From: Micromonospora sonchi
GTDB lineage: Bacteria > Actinomycetota > Actinomycetes > Mycobacteriales > Micromonosporaceae
Direction of reading: 5' to 3'
Assembly (NCBI RefSeq): GCF_014646235.1
Contig: NZ_BMNB01000008.1
Coordinates: forward strand, 170,990 to 234,989
Length of the DNA: 64,000 bases
A model generated the notes under the pieces. That model made no database searches, was not told the DNA's origin, and saw only the letters and a program-made list of their open reading frames with translations. Both the position numbers and the translations under genes were made by a program. Shown here piece after piece: positions 55,118 to 63,470 of this stretch. How positions within the stretch are numbered: the first letter of the stretch is position 1; the number at the start of each line of letters is the position of its first letter.

Positions 55118-55286
55118 CACTGGCTCCCCGTCGCTCGAACCACCCGGCCAGGCGGCGTGCGGCCAGCGGGAACACGGGCAGCCCTGCGCCACCGGGACGC
55201 CGTCACGAGTGGCAAATGATCGACGTCCGCGAATTTAGGTTAGGGGGCCGCACGCTGAGGAGCAAGGCGCTGCTCCGGGGCGCGGG

Positions 55287-55433
55287 TCACTCGGCGCGGA
55301 GGTGGTCCAGGTCGTGGGTGCCGGAGTGGGAGATGGGCAGAGCATCGAGGATCCCGATGGGATTGGCGAAGCCCTTGGTCAGCGAGGCGTCCGGCTCTCC
55401 GGGCGCAACAAGGAAGTTGGTTGGCTCTCTCAT
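55287..55433 (-). pseudogene. Hybrid fragment: start of a toxin-operon protein joined to the end of a CBM gene
   Basis: A 48-residue frame. The first 31 residues (REPTNFLVAPGEPDASLTKG, FANPIGILDA) look like the N-terminus of a protein found in type VII / polymorphic-toxin operons. The last 15 (ISHSGTHDLDHLRAE) match the very C-terminus of the GH5 protein at 61593, with 29 of 31 bases alike over the final stretch. The join is near 55345. The ATG overlaps the upstream frame as ATGA. It is a recombination product, not a functional gene. Confidence 0.65.
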
Positions 55434-55645
55434 GACAGGTTGCCACTCAGCGGGCCACCGGGAAGCGCGTAACCGCTGCGATCCGTCGTCGGATAGGTGG
55501 CGTCCATCCGGGCGGCGATGTCGGTGTCGGTGCACCGGTAGAAAGCCCCGACGGCGTACAGCGCGTCGCGCGACTTGCCGAGGAGTTCGATCAGGTGGGT
55601 AAGCCGCTGGTCCATCTCGTTGACGAGTTTCTGATGCGCGGGCCA
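55430..55645 (-). pseudogene. 3' part of a WXG100/type VII secretion-like small protein
   Basis: The open frame after a TAG reads AWPAHQKLVNEMDQRLTHLI, ELLGKSRDALYAVGAFYRCTD and TDIAARMDATYPTTD to a stop. It resembles the C-terminal half of WXG100-like proteins that precede polymorphic-toxin genes. The N-terminal half is missing; the ATG at 55615 is probably internal. It overlaps the following hybrid fragment by 4 nt, as in an original operon. Confidence 0.55.
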
Positions 55646-55656
55646 TGCCTAAAGGC

Positions 55657-56022
55657 TCATGACAGCGCGTCCCGGATCACGCCCGTCACGACGAGCAGGA
55701 TCGCGGCGGCGAGCAACGCCAAGGCCATGATCCGACCGCGCCGTTTCGACTCGGCGTTGGAAGACGCACGGTAGATGCCGAGACCCGCCACGGCGGCGAC
55801 ACCGAGAGGGACAGCCACCGACGTGAAACGAACGAACGACCAAACGTCGAAGGCCTCGTTGTCACCGACGATCGCCAACTGGTAGCCGAGGAAGCCGAGG
55901 CCGACCACGCAGAAGAAGAACAGCACCATCGACACCAGCGCGACACTCTTGCGAAAGTCGTGCCACGGATCCAGCTTTTCCGGCACCCCAGTCACCCGAT
56001 CCGACTGACCGGTCTCGCTCAC
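55657..56022 (-). CDS. Small four-helix membrane protein
   Basis: 121 residues with hydrophobic helices at roughly 26-48, 62-82 and 92-118, and one weaker segment, with Lys/Arg-rich connectors (SSNAESKRRGR). Function unrecognised. The GTG at 56022 lies 7 nt after a CATTGT box; a GTG three codons earlier is in frame. It stops 11 bp before the WXG-like scrap. Confidence 0.65.
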   Translation of the reverse strand: MSETGQSDRVTGVPEKLDPWHDFRKSVALVSMVLFFFCVVGLGFLGYQLAIVGDNEAFDVWSFVRFTSVAVPLGVAAVAGLGIYRASSNAESKRRGRIMALALLAAAILLVVTGVIRDALS

Positions 56023-56159
56023 AACCCGCACAATGCCACAGCGCGACCACCGAGCGCGACCCCGTCGTCACCAGACTGCGAGCCGCATTCATCTCCAATA
56101 GCGTCCGTCCGACTAATCAGACGTAATCCACGTTCGCGGACGGTCGACGGAGGGACAGC

Positions 56160-56197
56160 ATGGCCAGCATCGAAGAGGTCGCGGCGGCATGGCCCGT
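56160..56197 (+). pseudogene. Start of a lost gene (MASIEEV-type)
   Basis: GGAGGG followed 5 nt later by ATG and the frame MASIEEVAAAWP, similar to starts of small DUF6244-like actinobacterial proteins, after which the DNA becomes the 3' flank of vapC. Only about 12 codons survive. Confidence 0.4.
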
Positions 56198-56214
56198 TCC
56201 GGGACGAAGGCCCG

Positions 56215-56610
56215 CTACGAGAGAAGCTCCACTCGGCAGTGCGCCATCGCGGCCCGACCGAGTTTGGCGTCGGCGGTCACGAGCGTCAAGTCACGGCGTT
56301 CCGCGAGGGCGACATAGGCCGCGTCGTAGGCGCTGATGTTCGCCTTGATCTGCCACATCCGCGGCAGGAGATCGTCAACCGGCACCGTATCGACGCCCAG
56401 GCGACCGATCCGGTCGACCGCGCGGGATGCCAGTTGGTCGGTGATCTTCCCGCCGAGCACCAGCCCACGCATGACGGAGAAGACCTCGATCTTCCAGTGC
56501 TCGGGTGCCGCCCATTCAGGATCCCGGCCCAGCACAGCGCGGGCCTTGCGGCCACGATCGTCGGTGTACACGAGCATGCTCGCGACGGCCGAGGCATCAA
56601 CGACGATCAC
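56215..56610 (-). CDS. VapC-type PIN-domain toxin
   Basis: 131 residues with the PIN acidic quartet: Asp5 in VVDASAVASML, Glu in HWKIEVFSV, Asp in ISAYDAAYVALAE and Asp in VTADAKLG. A ribonuclease that cleaves RNA, probably tRNA or rRNA, when freed from its antitoxin. Its start overlaps the antitoxin stop by 4 nt. Complete, with all four acidic residues present. Confidence 0.93.
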   Translation of the reverse strand: MIVVDASAVASMLVYTDDRGRKARAVLGRDPEWAAPEHWKIEVFSVMRGLVLGGKITDQLASRAVDRIGRLGVDTVPVDDLLPRMWQIKANISAYDAAYVALAERRDLTLVTADAKLGRAAMAHCRVELLS

Positions 56611-56900
56611 GCGACATCCCGGGTTGAGTGTGCGGAGGATGCGTCGCCGCGAAGGCCACGCTCGGCACGAGCTTGCCCCAGAACCTCAGCCGCATCGGGG
56701 GCGCCCTGATCGGCACCGGCGCCGCTGTCGAGCTCCTGGCCGATCTCGGCGAGAAGCTGCCGGTTCCGGCAGAAGTCAGCCTGGCGGTTGAGGACAGAAA
56801 GTAGGTATGCCTGCAAAGACTGGCCGCGTTCGCGTGCCTGCTGGGCCAGGAGGTCCCGCACTTCCTCTGGCACGTCGCGGATCGTGAGCACCACTGCCAT
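56607..56900 (-). CDS. VapB/FitA-type ribbon-helix-helix antitoxin
   Basis: 97 residues. The N-terminus VVLTIRDVPEEVRDLLAQQARERGQSLQAYLLSVL is a ribbon-helix-helix DNA-binding unit of FitA type; the C-terminal 45 residues are flexible and would wrap the toxin. The ATG lies 6 nt after a CATTAT box, with no Shine-Dalgarno. First gene of the vapBC operon. Confidence 0.92.
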   Translation of the reverse strand: MAVVLTIRDVPEEVRDLLAQQARERGQSLQAYLLSVLNRQADFCRNRQLLAEIGQELDSGAGADQGAPDAAEVLGQARAERGLRGDASSAHSTRDVA

Positions 56901-56906
56901 GACTGC

Positions 56907-56935
56907 ATAATGCCTGCATTTTGACGCGAGGTCAA
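56907..56935 (-). promoter_or_regulatory. vapBC promoter with overlapping operator-like repeat
   Basis: TTGACC (56935-56930) and CATTAT (56912-56907) are 17 bp apart and face vapB. ATGCAG occurs twice around the second box, giving a TGCA-rich inverted/direct repeat where VapB could bind for autorepression. Transcription would begin at or near the ATG. Confidence 0.7.
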
Positions 56936-56985
56936 GGCTGTTGTCGACCCACGCCACGATGAAGAGCCTTCGACCCTTCTCTTCA

Positions 56986-57012
56986 CGAGGCCCCGGCGTG
57001 GCCGGGGCCTCG
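56986..57012. terminator. Perfect 12-bp hairpin with 3-nt loop
   Basis: An orphan GC-rich stem between vapB and the DUF4352-like scrap. It is probably the terminator of the lost gene at 57133 (minus direction). Confidence 0.6.
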
Positions 57013-57038
57013 ATCCCCGCTCGGACCACTTCACGGCC

Positions 57039-57086
57039 CGGCAGTGGCCGATCGACTCCCTCCAGGGGCGCGATCGGCCACTGCCG
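57039..57086. repeat. 16-bp inverted repeat
   Basis: Perfect arms 57039-57054 and 57071-57086 with a 16-nt interior, next to the previous hairpin. Purpose unclear: a second terminator or a palindromic element. Confidence 0.65.
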
Positions 57087-57132
57087 CCGGGCACTCCGGT
57101 CGCAGGACGACGGCGTCCTCAGTGAAGGTGAA

Positions 57133-57480
57133 CTAGCCGGCGTCGAGCGTGATCGACTTGAGTTTGGTGCCTTTCGGCACGTCGAAGACGACGTTCGCGG
57201 CCATTGAGTTGCCCGGGTTGATCTTGTCAAGGAATCCCTGCGCGTCGCTGTTGCCATAGATGCCAGCTTCTCCGTCGGCCTGGTTGCCGAGGCCGCGCAG
57301 CTCAGTCAGGGCTGCCCGGTCGGCACCGAGTTGGGACAGTTCGGTGTCGACCAGGTCGGTGAAGAATTGGGCGTCTGTTTGAGGCGCGGTTGGCGAGGAT
57401 CAGCGGGTTGTCGACCGTAGAGCGGGTCCCGCTCGGCGCGTACTGCCGCCAGCGTTGACCGTCACCGCCGACCCTGCCCT
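57133..57480 (-). pseudogene. C-terminal part of a DUF4352-like secreted protein, frameshifted
   Basis: The frame ending in TAG at 57133 reads DAQFFTDLVDTELSQLGADR and later FLDKINPGNSMAANVVFDVP then KGTKLKSITLDAG, a typical DUF4352 (telokin-like) end. The DNA upstream continues the theme (TVDNPLILANRASN) in another frame, so a frameshift lies near 57385. The N-terminal signal and first half are missing; the 5' side is fused into the GlxA-like gene. Confidence 0.6.
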
Positions 57481-58455
57481 GCCAGTAGGCGGGGCGTGAC
57501 GTGCGGGCCGTTTTCCCTGGAACGCGCTCCGATAGGCGAGGGGCGTGGTGCCGTACGTCCGGCGGAAGTGAAGCCGGAGGTTGGCGGCGCTGCCCAGGCC
57601 GCTGCGTCGAGCGATCTCCTCGACGGTCAGGTCGCCGGTCTCCAGCAGGGTGCAGGCCATGCGCAGCCGGGCGGCGATCAGCCAGGCGCGCGGGCTGGTG
57701 CCCAATTCCTGGGCGAAGACGCGGCTGAGCGTCCGGGTCGACTGCATCGCCTGTCGGGCGAGATCGGCAACGGTGATGGGCTGGTGCAGATTCGCCAGCG
57801 CCCAGTCCGTGACGCTCGCCAGCCGCTCGCCTGCTGCCGCCGGGCTCGCCAGGCCGTACTGGGCCTGCCCACCGGCGCGGTGCAGCGGCGTGACCATGTG
57901 CCGGGCACGCTCGATCGCCGCCTGCTGCCCGTGGTCGAGGCCGAGCAGGTACAGGCACAGGTCGAGGCCGGCGGCGAGGCCGGCGCTGGTCAGCACGTTG
58001 CCCTCGTCGACGTAGAGGACCGCCGGATCGACCTGCACGGCGGGATGTTCGCGGGCGAGATCGGCGGCGTGCACCCAGTGGGTGGTGGCCCGACGCCCAT
58101 CGAGCAAACCGGCCTGGGCCAGGGCGAATGCCCCGCTACAGATGGCGGCGATCCGGGCGCCGCGCTGGTGCGCGGCACGCAGGGCGGCGAGCGCCTCAGC
58201 CGGTGCCGGCCCGCGCTTGAATCCGGGGACGATGACGGTGTCGGCGGCTGCTACCGCGTCGAGGCCCGCCGCGACGGTGATCCCGAACCCGGGCGTGGTG
58301 GTCGACACCGGCCCAGCCCGGAGTGAACACAGTAGGACGTCGTACCTGCCGAGGCCCTCGTGACCGAAGACCTGCGTGGCAATTGCCGCATCGAAGGCTA
58401 CGACTGGCGATAGAGCCAGAACCGCAACGCGATGGATGGCCGATTCCTCACGCAT
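57400..58455 (-). CDS. GlxA-family transcriptional regulator (DJ-1/PfpI plus AraC domains)
   Basis: 351 residues. An N-terminal DJ-1/PfpI domain (VAVLALSPVVAFDAAIATQVFG; nucleophile-elbow Cys in IAAICSGAFAL) is followed by a C-terminal AraC domain (ITVADLARQAMQSTRTLSRVFAQELG; LTVEEIARRSGLGSAANLRLHFRRTYG). Homologues end soon after GTTPLAYRSAFQG; here about 30 extra residues run into the neighbouring gene scrap, so the original stop was lost. The ATG at 58455 is chosen; 58467 is also possible. Diverges from the DJ-1 gene. Confidence 0.9.
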   Translation of the reverse strand: MREESAIHRVAVLALSPVVAFDAAIATQVFGHEGLGRYDVLLCSLRAGPVSTTTPGFGITVAAGLDAVAAADTVIVPGFKRGPAPAEALAALRAAHQRGARIAAICSGAFALAQAGLLDGRRATTHWVHAADLAREHPAVQVDPAVLYVDEGNVLTSAGLAAGLDLCLYLLGLDHGQQAAIERARHMVTPLHRAGGQAQYGLASPAAAGERLASVTDWALANLHQPITVADLARQAMQSTRTLSRVFAQELGTSPRAWLIAARLRMACTLLETGDLTVEEIARRSGLGSAANLRLHFRRTYGTTPLAYRSAFQGKRPARHAPPTGRAGSAVTVNAGGSTRRAGPALRSTTR

Positions 58456-58501
58456 GGTGGCGAGCATGCCACTGGCACATCACCTTTGGGGCGGCGAGCC
58501 T

Positions 58502-59155
58502 GTGCAGGTGAGAGTAGAGATCGTCGTTTTCGACGGCTCTGACGAACTCGATGCCTTCGGCCCGTTCGAGGTCCTGTCCAGCGCTGGGTTCGACGTGGAA
58601 CTCGTGGTCGGGCACCGGCCGGGCCCGGTACGCAGCATGCGCGGGGTCCAGCTTCAGGTTCCCGCTGTGCTGGGCCGCCCCGACGGGGTGATCGTGGTCG
58701 GCGGTGGCTGGTTGAACCGGGCCGAGCAGGGCTCCTGGGCGCAGGCGCAGGGCGGTGTGCTGCTCGAACGCCTGGCGGATGCGGCCGGTTCCGCATGCTG
58801 GATGGCTTCGGTGTGCACGGGCGGGATGCTGCTCGCTGCGGCAGGTCTGCTCACCGGTCGCAACGCCACGACGAACCGCAACGCGTACGAGGAACTGCGC
58901 GCATACGCCGTGAACGTGATCGAGGAGCGGGTGGTCGATGACGGCGATCGAGTCACTGCGGGCGCGTTGAGCGCCGGCCTGGATCTGGGCCTGTGGCTCA
59001 CCGAACGGGAGTTCGGCGCGCAACGCGCCGCCGAGGTGGCCACCGCCATCGACTTCGCCCTGCGGGCCGCCGTGTGGAGAAACCCTCCGCCCGGCAGCGA
59101 CGTGGCCACCTGCGTCCCATGGTTCAATCCTTGCGGCCGGTGGCGGCGACCATGA
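58502..59155 (+). CDS. DJ-1/PfpI family protein
   Basis: 217 residues. A single DJ-1/PfpI domain: VEIVVFDGSDELDAFGPFEVL, VIVVGGGW, and the nucleophile Cys in WMASVCTGGMLLAAAGLLTGR followed by TTNRNAYEEL. Likely an amidase- or glyoxalase-like or isonitrile hydratase-like enzyme; the divergent GlxA regulator probably controls it. GTG codons at 58502 and 58508 are both possible starts. The last 20 residues run into a gene scrap and are not family-like. Confidence 0.85.
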   Translation: MQVRVEIVVFDGSDELDAFGPFEVLSSAGFDVELVVGHRPGPVRSMRGVQLQVPAVLGRPDGVIVVGGGWLNRAEQGSWAQAQGGVLLERLADAAGSACWMASVCTGGMLLAAAGLLTGRNATTNRNAYEELRAYAVNVIEERVVDDGDRVTAGALSAGLDLGLWLTEREFGAQRAAEVATAIDFALRAAVWRNPPPGSDVATCVPWFNPCGRWRRP

Positions 59156-59206
59156 CGCCGAGCCCGATCAGGGTGAGCCCACCGACCCGCCGGCCGTCGG
59201 ACCGGA
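59124..59206 (-). pseudogene. C-terminal end of a lost membrane protein
   Basis: On the minus strand one frame reads FRSDGRRVGGLTLIGLGVMV then AATGRKD and stop, the look of a terminal transmembrane helix of a DMT-type transporter. No upstream part is present, and the DNA overlaps the run-on tail of the DJ-1 gene. Confidence 0.45.
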
Positions 59207-59208
59207 AC

Positions 59209-59285
59209 TCAGCGCAGCGTGGCGATCGCGGCCACGAGGTCGGACTGGGACGGGACAGCTGCCACCTTGGCAGGCGCGGCGGCGG
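59209..59285 (-). pseudogene. C-terminal end of another lost gene
   Basis: A minus-strand frame reads AAPAKVAAVPSQSDLVAAIA then TLR and stop, abutting the previous scrap. Its family is unknown. Confidence 0.35.
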
Positions 59286-59293
59286 TGGGGCCG

Positions 59294-60415
59294 TTACAGG
59301 GCGGGGCGGATCAGGAAGGTGGCCGTCGAGGGTGCGGCCCCCTCGCCGATCGGGGAGACTCGCATCTGCTTGCCGGGATCACGGCTCAGGTAACGATCCG
59401 GGTAGTTGTGCGAGCGCAGCGAAGTGTGCGTGCCGCCGATGCCGGTGACCGGGCAGAACGTGGCGTCGGCGCGGAACAGGGCGCTGCCGTCGGCACGGTG
59501 CAGGAACACGCGGAATCCAGAGTGCCGTAGGTAGTGGCCGGGGAAGTTCACCGACTCGAAAGAGACGCAGCTACTTCCGGCGAGGCCGGAACGGACGACG
59601 AACGCAGCGTCGGCTTTCGTGCCGGCGCTGCTGGCGGCATTCACCGGTTCGACTCGTACCTCGAAGTTGGCGTGTCGTACCCGATGACCGGGCAGGCTGG
59701 CGACTTCGAGACCGATCCGGGTGCCGGGCACCAGCACCGATCCGGCTGGGCTGGCGGGTGCGGAAGACGGGTTTGCGGGGGCACTCGGGGCGGGTGGTGG
59801 AGCCTTGGTGGCCGGGTTCGCCGGCGTACCGCCGGGGGTGGCCGGGCCGGAGCCGGGGTTACCCGCGCCGCCGTCGGTGCGCGGGTTCAAGCCGGGCCGG
59901 ACGACAGCGTCGGTGCTCGGGCTCGGCAGCGCGGCCCCGACGCCTCGAAGGTCGGATCCGGGGCCGTTCACGCCGGGCAGCCGGTCATCGTTGGCCGGGT
60001 TGTCCTCGGCAGGGTCGGGATGGAGCACCTCGGCAACGAACTCGCCACGGATCGACTCCTGTGGGTTTCCGTCGCGGAGCGCCATCACCCCGACGAGTGC
60101 GGTGACGACGACGAGGGCGACGCCGCCGAGCACGTGCACACGCCGTGGCGCGGCCCGGCCGATGACCTGACCCGCCTCGGCGGACGCATCCGGGCGCCGG
60201 GCGGCCGACGGCGCGACGCTGGTGACCGGTGGCGCGGCGCTGGTGACCGGCGGCGAGGCAATTGTCCGTTGTGGCGACTCGGTGGGCCGGTGCTGCTGCG
60301 TACCGGCGTCCGGACCACCAGATGCTGGCGGGGTGAGATTCGAACCGGGCCGGTCCGTCCCAGGAAGCCAGCCACCTATCCGCAGGTGCGACTGGCCGTT
60401 GCCGTGCTGGGACAT
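59294..60415 (-). CDS. Membrane-anchored protein with C-terminal AbfB (arabinose-binding) domain
   Basis: 373 residues: a Pro/Thr-rich cytosolic N-terminus, one membrane helix near 93-111 (VHVLGGVALVVVTALVGVMAL), a Pro/Ala-rich spacer, and an AbfB beta-trefoil from about 232 (RIGLEVASLPGHRVRHANFEVRVEPV; SCVSFESVNFPGHYLRHSGFRV; LRSHNYPDRYLSRDPGKQ). AbfB modules bind arabinofuranose side chains; no catalytic domain is present, so this may hold cell to polysaccharide. AGGAG lies 6 nt before the ATG. Confidence 0.88.
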   Translation of the reverse strand: MSQHGNGQSHLRIGGWLPGTDRPGSNLTPPASGGPDAGTQQHRPTESPQRTIASPPVTSAAPPVTSVAPSAARRPDASAEAGQVIGRAAPRRVHVLGGVALVVVTALVGVMALRDGNPQESIRGEFVAEVLHPDPAEDNPANDDRLPGVNGPGSDLRGVGAALPSPSTDAVVRPGLNPRTDGGAGNPGSGPATPGGTPANPATKAPPPAPSAPANPSSAPASPAGSVLVPGTRIGLEVASLPGHRVRHANFEVRVEPVNAASSAGTKADAAFVVRSGLAGSSCVSFESVNFPGHYLRHSGFRVFLHRADGSALFRADATFCPVTGIGGTHTSLRSHNYPDRYLSRDPGKQMRVSPIGEGAAPSTATFLIRPAL

Positions 60416-60547
60416 GGTGCTCTCCTGCAGGTTCAGCGCACGCGTTCGACCCTGACATGATCAAAGGGCTGCGGCCGCCACACTCTCACCTTTGCCAGCC
60501 TGATGCCAGTAGCACGCACCTGATGCCTCGTCTTTGATCGTCGAACA

Positions 60548-60593
60548 GGCGTGATTTCACAGAGAAATAAATATTTCAGGGTGAAATCACGCC
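60548..60593. repeat. 13-bp inverted repeat with self-complementary AT-rich interior
   Basis: Perfect arms 60548-60560 and 60581-60593 (GTGATTTCAC core); the 20-nt interior adds a GAAATA/TATTTC stem. Located 59 bp past the SMP-30 stop and ahead of the AbfB-gene promoter region. A terminator or dispersed palindrome. Confidence 0.7.
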
Positions 60594-60651
60594 CCGGCGA
60601 TAAGCACGTCCTCGCCAACGATGTGCCCGACCAACGTCCCATGACGGGGCA

Positions 60652-61482
60652 CTAGCTAGGGGCGGGGGCGGGAGTGGGGAAGGCGAGGACTTGGCCGGTG
60701 GGCGAGGACGGCTCCGGAGCGCCCCAGTGTTGGGCCAGGACGAAGAGGCGCGAATCGGGGGCGGGGCTGAGCGCGCAGGCGAAGGCGCCGCGATCGAGGT
60801 GGACGGTGGCCAGCACCTCGCCGCCCTCGCGTACCCGGACGCAACGCTGGTTGCCCACTTCGGCGTACCAGAGGGCACCTTCCGCGTCGAGGCAGATGCC
60901 GTCGGGATGGTCGCCTGGCGTGTCCGCCCATACCCGCCGGCCAGTCAGGACACCGTCGGCGCCGACGTCGTACGCGGTGAGCCGGTTCGCGTACGACTCG
61001 GCGACGATCAGGGTGCTGCCGTCGGAACTGATCGCCATGCCGTTGGGGAAGGCGAGGTCGTCGGCCACCTGTGCGACGGTGCCGTCCGGGGTGACCCGCA
61101 CGATCAGGCCGGGGGTGAACTCGCCGCCGGGAAAGTCGAAGTTGATGGTGTTGACGTAGGCGTTGCCGTGCGCGTCGACCACGATGTCGTTCCACGGCTT
61201 GTCGGCGACCGCGCCGAGGTCGGCGTACGCCACAAGCGAGCCGTCCGGCTCGCGGCGCAGCAGCCGACGCCGGGCCGAGTCGACCACGAGCAGCCGCCCG
61301 TCCGGCAGGAAGTCGATGCACATCGGGAAGGACTCGACGGTGGCCTCCACCTGGTGGCTGCCGTCGGCGGCGAGCGAGATCACCTGATGCGCGCCCCAGT
61401 CGGAGAACCAGAGCCGCCCGTCGTGCCAACGCGGCGACTCGCCGAACACGATGCCTTCCATCAGGATTTCCGGTCCGCTCAT
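60652..61482 (-). CDS. SMP-30/gluconolactonase family protein
   Basis: 276 residues, six-bladed propeller: EGIVFGESPRWHDGRLWFSDW (metal-binding Glu), PDGRLLVVDSARRRLLRRE, WNDIVVDAHGNAYVNT (Asn), LAFPNGMAISSDGSTLIVAES (Asn/Asp ligands) and HPDGICLDAEGALWYAEVG. It hydrolyses sugar lactones or related esters, substrate unknown. GGAGG lies 8 nt before the ATG. Between carbohydrate-active genes, fitting sugar-acid catabolism. Confidence 0.92.
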   Translation of the reverse strand: MSGPEILMEGIVFGESPRWHDGRLWFSDWGAHQVISLAADGSHQVEATVESFPMCIDFLPDGRLLVVDSARRRLLRREPDGSLVAYADLGAVADKPWNDIVVDAHGNAYVNTINFDFPGGEFTPGLIVRVTPDGTVAQVADDLAFPNGMAISSDGSTLIVAESYANRLTAYDVGADGVLTGRRVWADTPGDHPDGICLDAEGALWYAEVGNQRCVRVREGGEVLATVHLDRGAFACALSPAPDSRLFVLAQHWGAPEPSSPTGQVLAFPTPAPAPS

Positions 61483-61592
61483 GACCTGCCCCTCCGCCAG
61501 CCAGCACCCGTACCGACATCATCATCGACACGGGTCTGACATCCGCCGGGGTTCGGCTCCCCGCCACGCGGGGACCGAACCCCGGACGCGGG

Positions 61593-63398
61593 TCATTCGG
61601 CGCGCAGGTGGTCCAGGTCGTGGACACCGGGGCTGACCCAGATCAGGATCGCACGTACGTCGGCCAGGGCCGCCGCGTCGCAGGACATCTGGGTGCCCAG
61701 CTCGATCTCCACGGTGGCGGTGCGGCCCTGGCTGACCCAGCCGAACTCCGACTGGCACCAGGCCCAGCCGGCGCCGGTCTGCACCGCGATCGAGGCGCCG
61801 GTGCCGGCCGACGGCGAGGTACGCAGGTCGTAGCGGAGCACGCTCTTGGCGGACAGGTCCACCGGCTCGGGCAGGGTCACCCCGAACCAGCCGCCGCCGG
61901 TGGCGGTGACTCGCAGGCCGTACGCGCCGTCGGTGGCGAAGTCGTCCGTCCGGGCCAGGGTGCCCGCGTCGGTCTGCCAGTCGCCCGGTGCCCAGCCTTC
62001 CAGGCCGGTCTCCCAGGAGGCGAGCTGGATCGGGTCGCCGGGCACGGGCTTGACGGTGACGGTCAGCTCGGCGGCGTTGGAGAGCCGACCCGCGGTGTCG
62101 CGGACGGTGTAGGAGGCGACGGCCCGGCCCTGGAAGCCGTCCGCCGGGGTGAACACGACCAGCCCGCCGACGCCCAGCGCGAACCGGCCGCCGGTGACGG
62201 TGAGCGAGCGCTGCTGTCCGCGTACCGTCGGATCGAGGTCGATGGTGGACGGCCGGACCTTCCCGGCGTACGCGATGTCGTTGCTTGTCGGGGTGAGGGT
62301 GACCGGCGTGCCGGCCGTGGTGACCGCGGTGTCGTGGTCGGCGACCGGCGGGCGCGGCCGGAAGCCGCGGCGGATGGTCTCCCCCGCGTTGGCCAGGGTG
62401 GTGCAGACCGGGCTCGGGCAGTAGACGGTGTAGCCGTCGTAATCCGGGTAGAGCGTGCCGTCGTCCTGGCCGCCGGAAAGGATCCAGTAGAGGAAGCCGG
62501 TGCCGCCGGTGCGGATGAAGGTGTCGGTCCAGCGTTGGTAGACCGGGTTGCGGGTGGTCTTGTCGTGCCAGCCGAACTCGCCGAGCAGGGCCGGCTTGCC
62601 GATCCGCTTCGCCTCCCGGTTGTGCCGCTCGATCCAGCGCACGCTCCAGTCGGCGTCGGTGCCCCAGTGGTCCGGGTACAGGTGGTAGCCGAGCACGTCC
62701 ACGGCGGGCAGCCGGCTCAGCGCGATCGAGTCGACGCCCTCGCCGCAGTTGACGGTCCAGTGCCCGGCGTCCGGGCCGTCGCAGAAGAAGCCCTCGTCGC
62801 CGACGCCGACCAGGTGCCGGCGGTCGACGGACTTGAGGTGCCGGCTCATCTCGTCGGCCCACCGGGTGACGGTGTGGGTGGAGCACCGCGGCGACTGCGG
62901 GTAGACCCCGGAGCCCTTGCAGCGCGGCTCGTTGGCCAACTCCCAGGCCATGATGGTGGGATCGTCCTTGTACGCCACCCCGGTCAGCGTGTTGACCCGG
63001 TTCAGCAGGTGCGTCACCCAGTCGCGGTACCAGCCGCGGATCACCGGGTCGGTGTAGAAGTCGTCGTGGTGCTCGGCGCCGCGCCAGCGGACGTACTGGT
63101 CCATGCCGCCGAAGTCGCGCCAGTTGTTGGTCAGCGGGATGATCACGCGGATGCCGGCCCGGCGGGCGGCGTACAGCACGTGGTCGAGGCGCTGGAGGCC
63201 GTCGGGTCCGTCGTTGAACGCGGGCTTCTCGCCGTCCCAGTGCTGGAACCACACCCCGTCGGCGGGGCCGTGCACCGAGTCGGTGCCGCCCGAGGTGCCG
63301 ATGTCGAGGAAGCCCCAGTGTCGCAGCACGGTGAAGCCGGCCGCCTTCGCGTCGGCGAAGACGTCGTCGACCATCAGCCGGGACTTGTACATCAGGTA
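61593..63398 (-). pseudogene. GH5-type beta-mannanase/cellulase, 5' end removed at an IS boundary
   Basis: About 600 residues remain. The catalytic barrel has acid/base Glu in MAWELANEPRC and nucleophile Glu in PALLGEFGWHDK; the YLMYKSRLMVDDVFADAKAAGFTVLRHWGFLDIG start fits GH5_7-like mannanases. A cadherin/Big-like module (about 385-480) and a C-terminal carbohydrate-binding sandwich follow. The signal peptide and first barrel strand, about 50 residues expected before YLMYKS, are replaced by the end of an IS605/IS1341-type element, with the junction exactly at a codon boundary (63399/63398). The frame is open into tnpB, but secretion should fail. Confidence 0.85.
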
Positions 63399-63470
63399 TT
63401 GACTTCCTCTGCCATCTGAAGGGGACAGATTCCCGGCGGTGTTCATGCCGCACACCGGGTGGTTGACGCT
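63383..63470 (-). ncRNA. Predicted TnpB omega-RNA (reRNA): element right end plus guide
   Basis: IS605-family omega-RNAs are made from the tnpB 3' end through the element right end into flanking DNA. Here the right end reads GAGGAAGTCAA at 63409-63399, preceded by a small hairpin (TCTGTC with GGCAGA). The next 16 or so bases (63398-63383, in GH5) would be the guide. The 5' limit at 63470 is arbitrary. Predicted from family knowledge. Confidence 0.55.

Noticed and set aside
59534..60460. 308-residue plus-strand frame
   Set aside because: Antisense to the AbfB-domain gene, which has a Shine-Dalgarno, membrane helix and recognisable domain.
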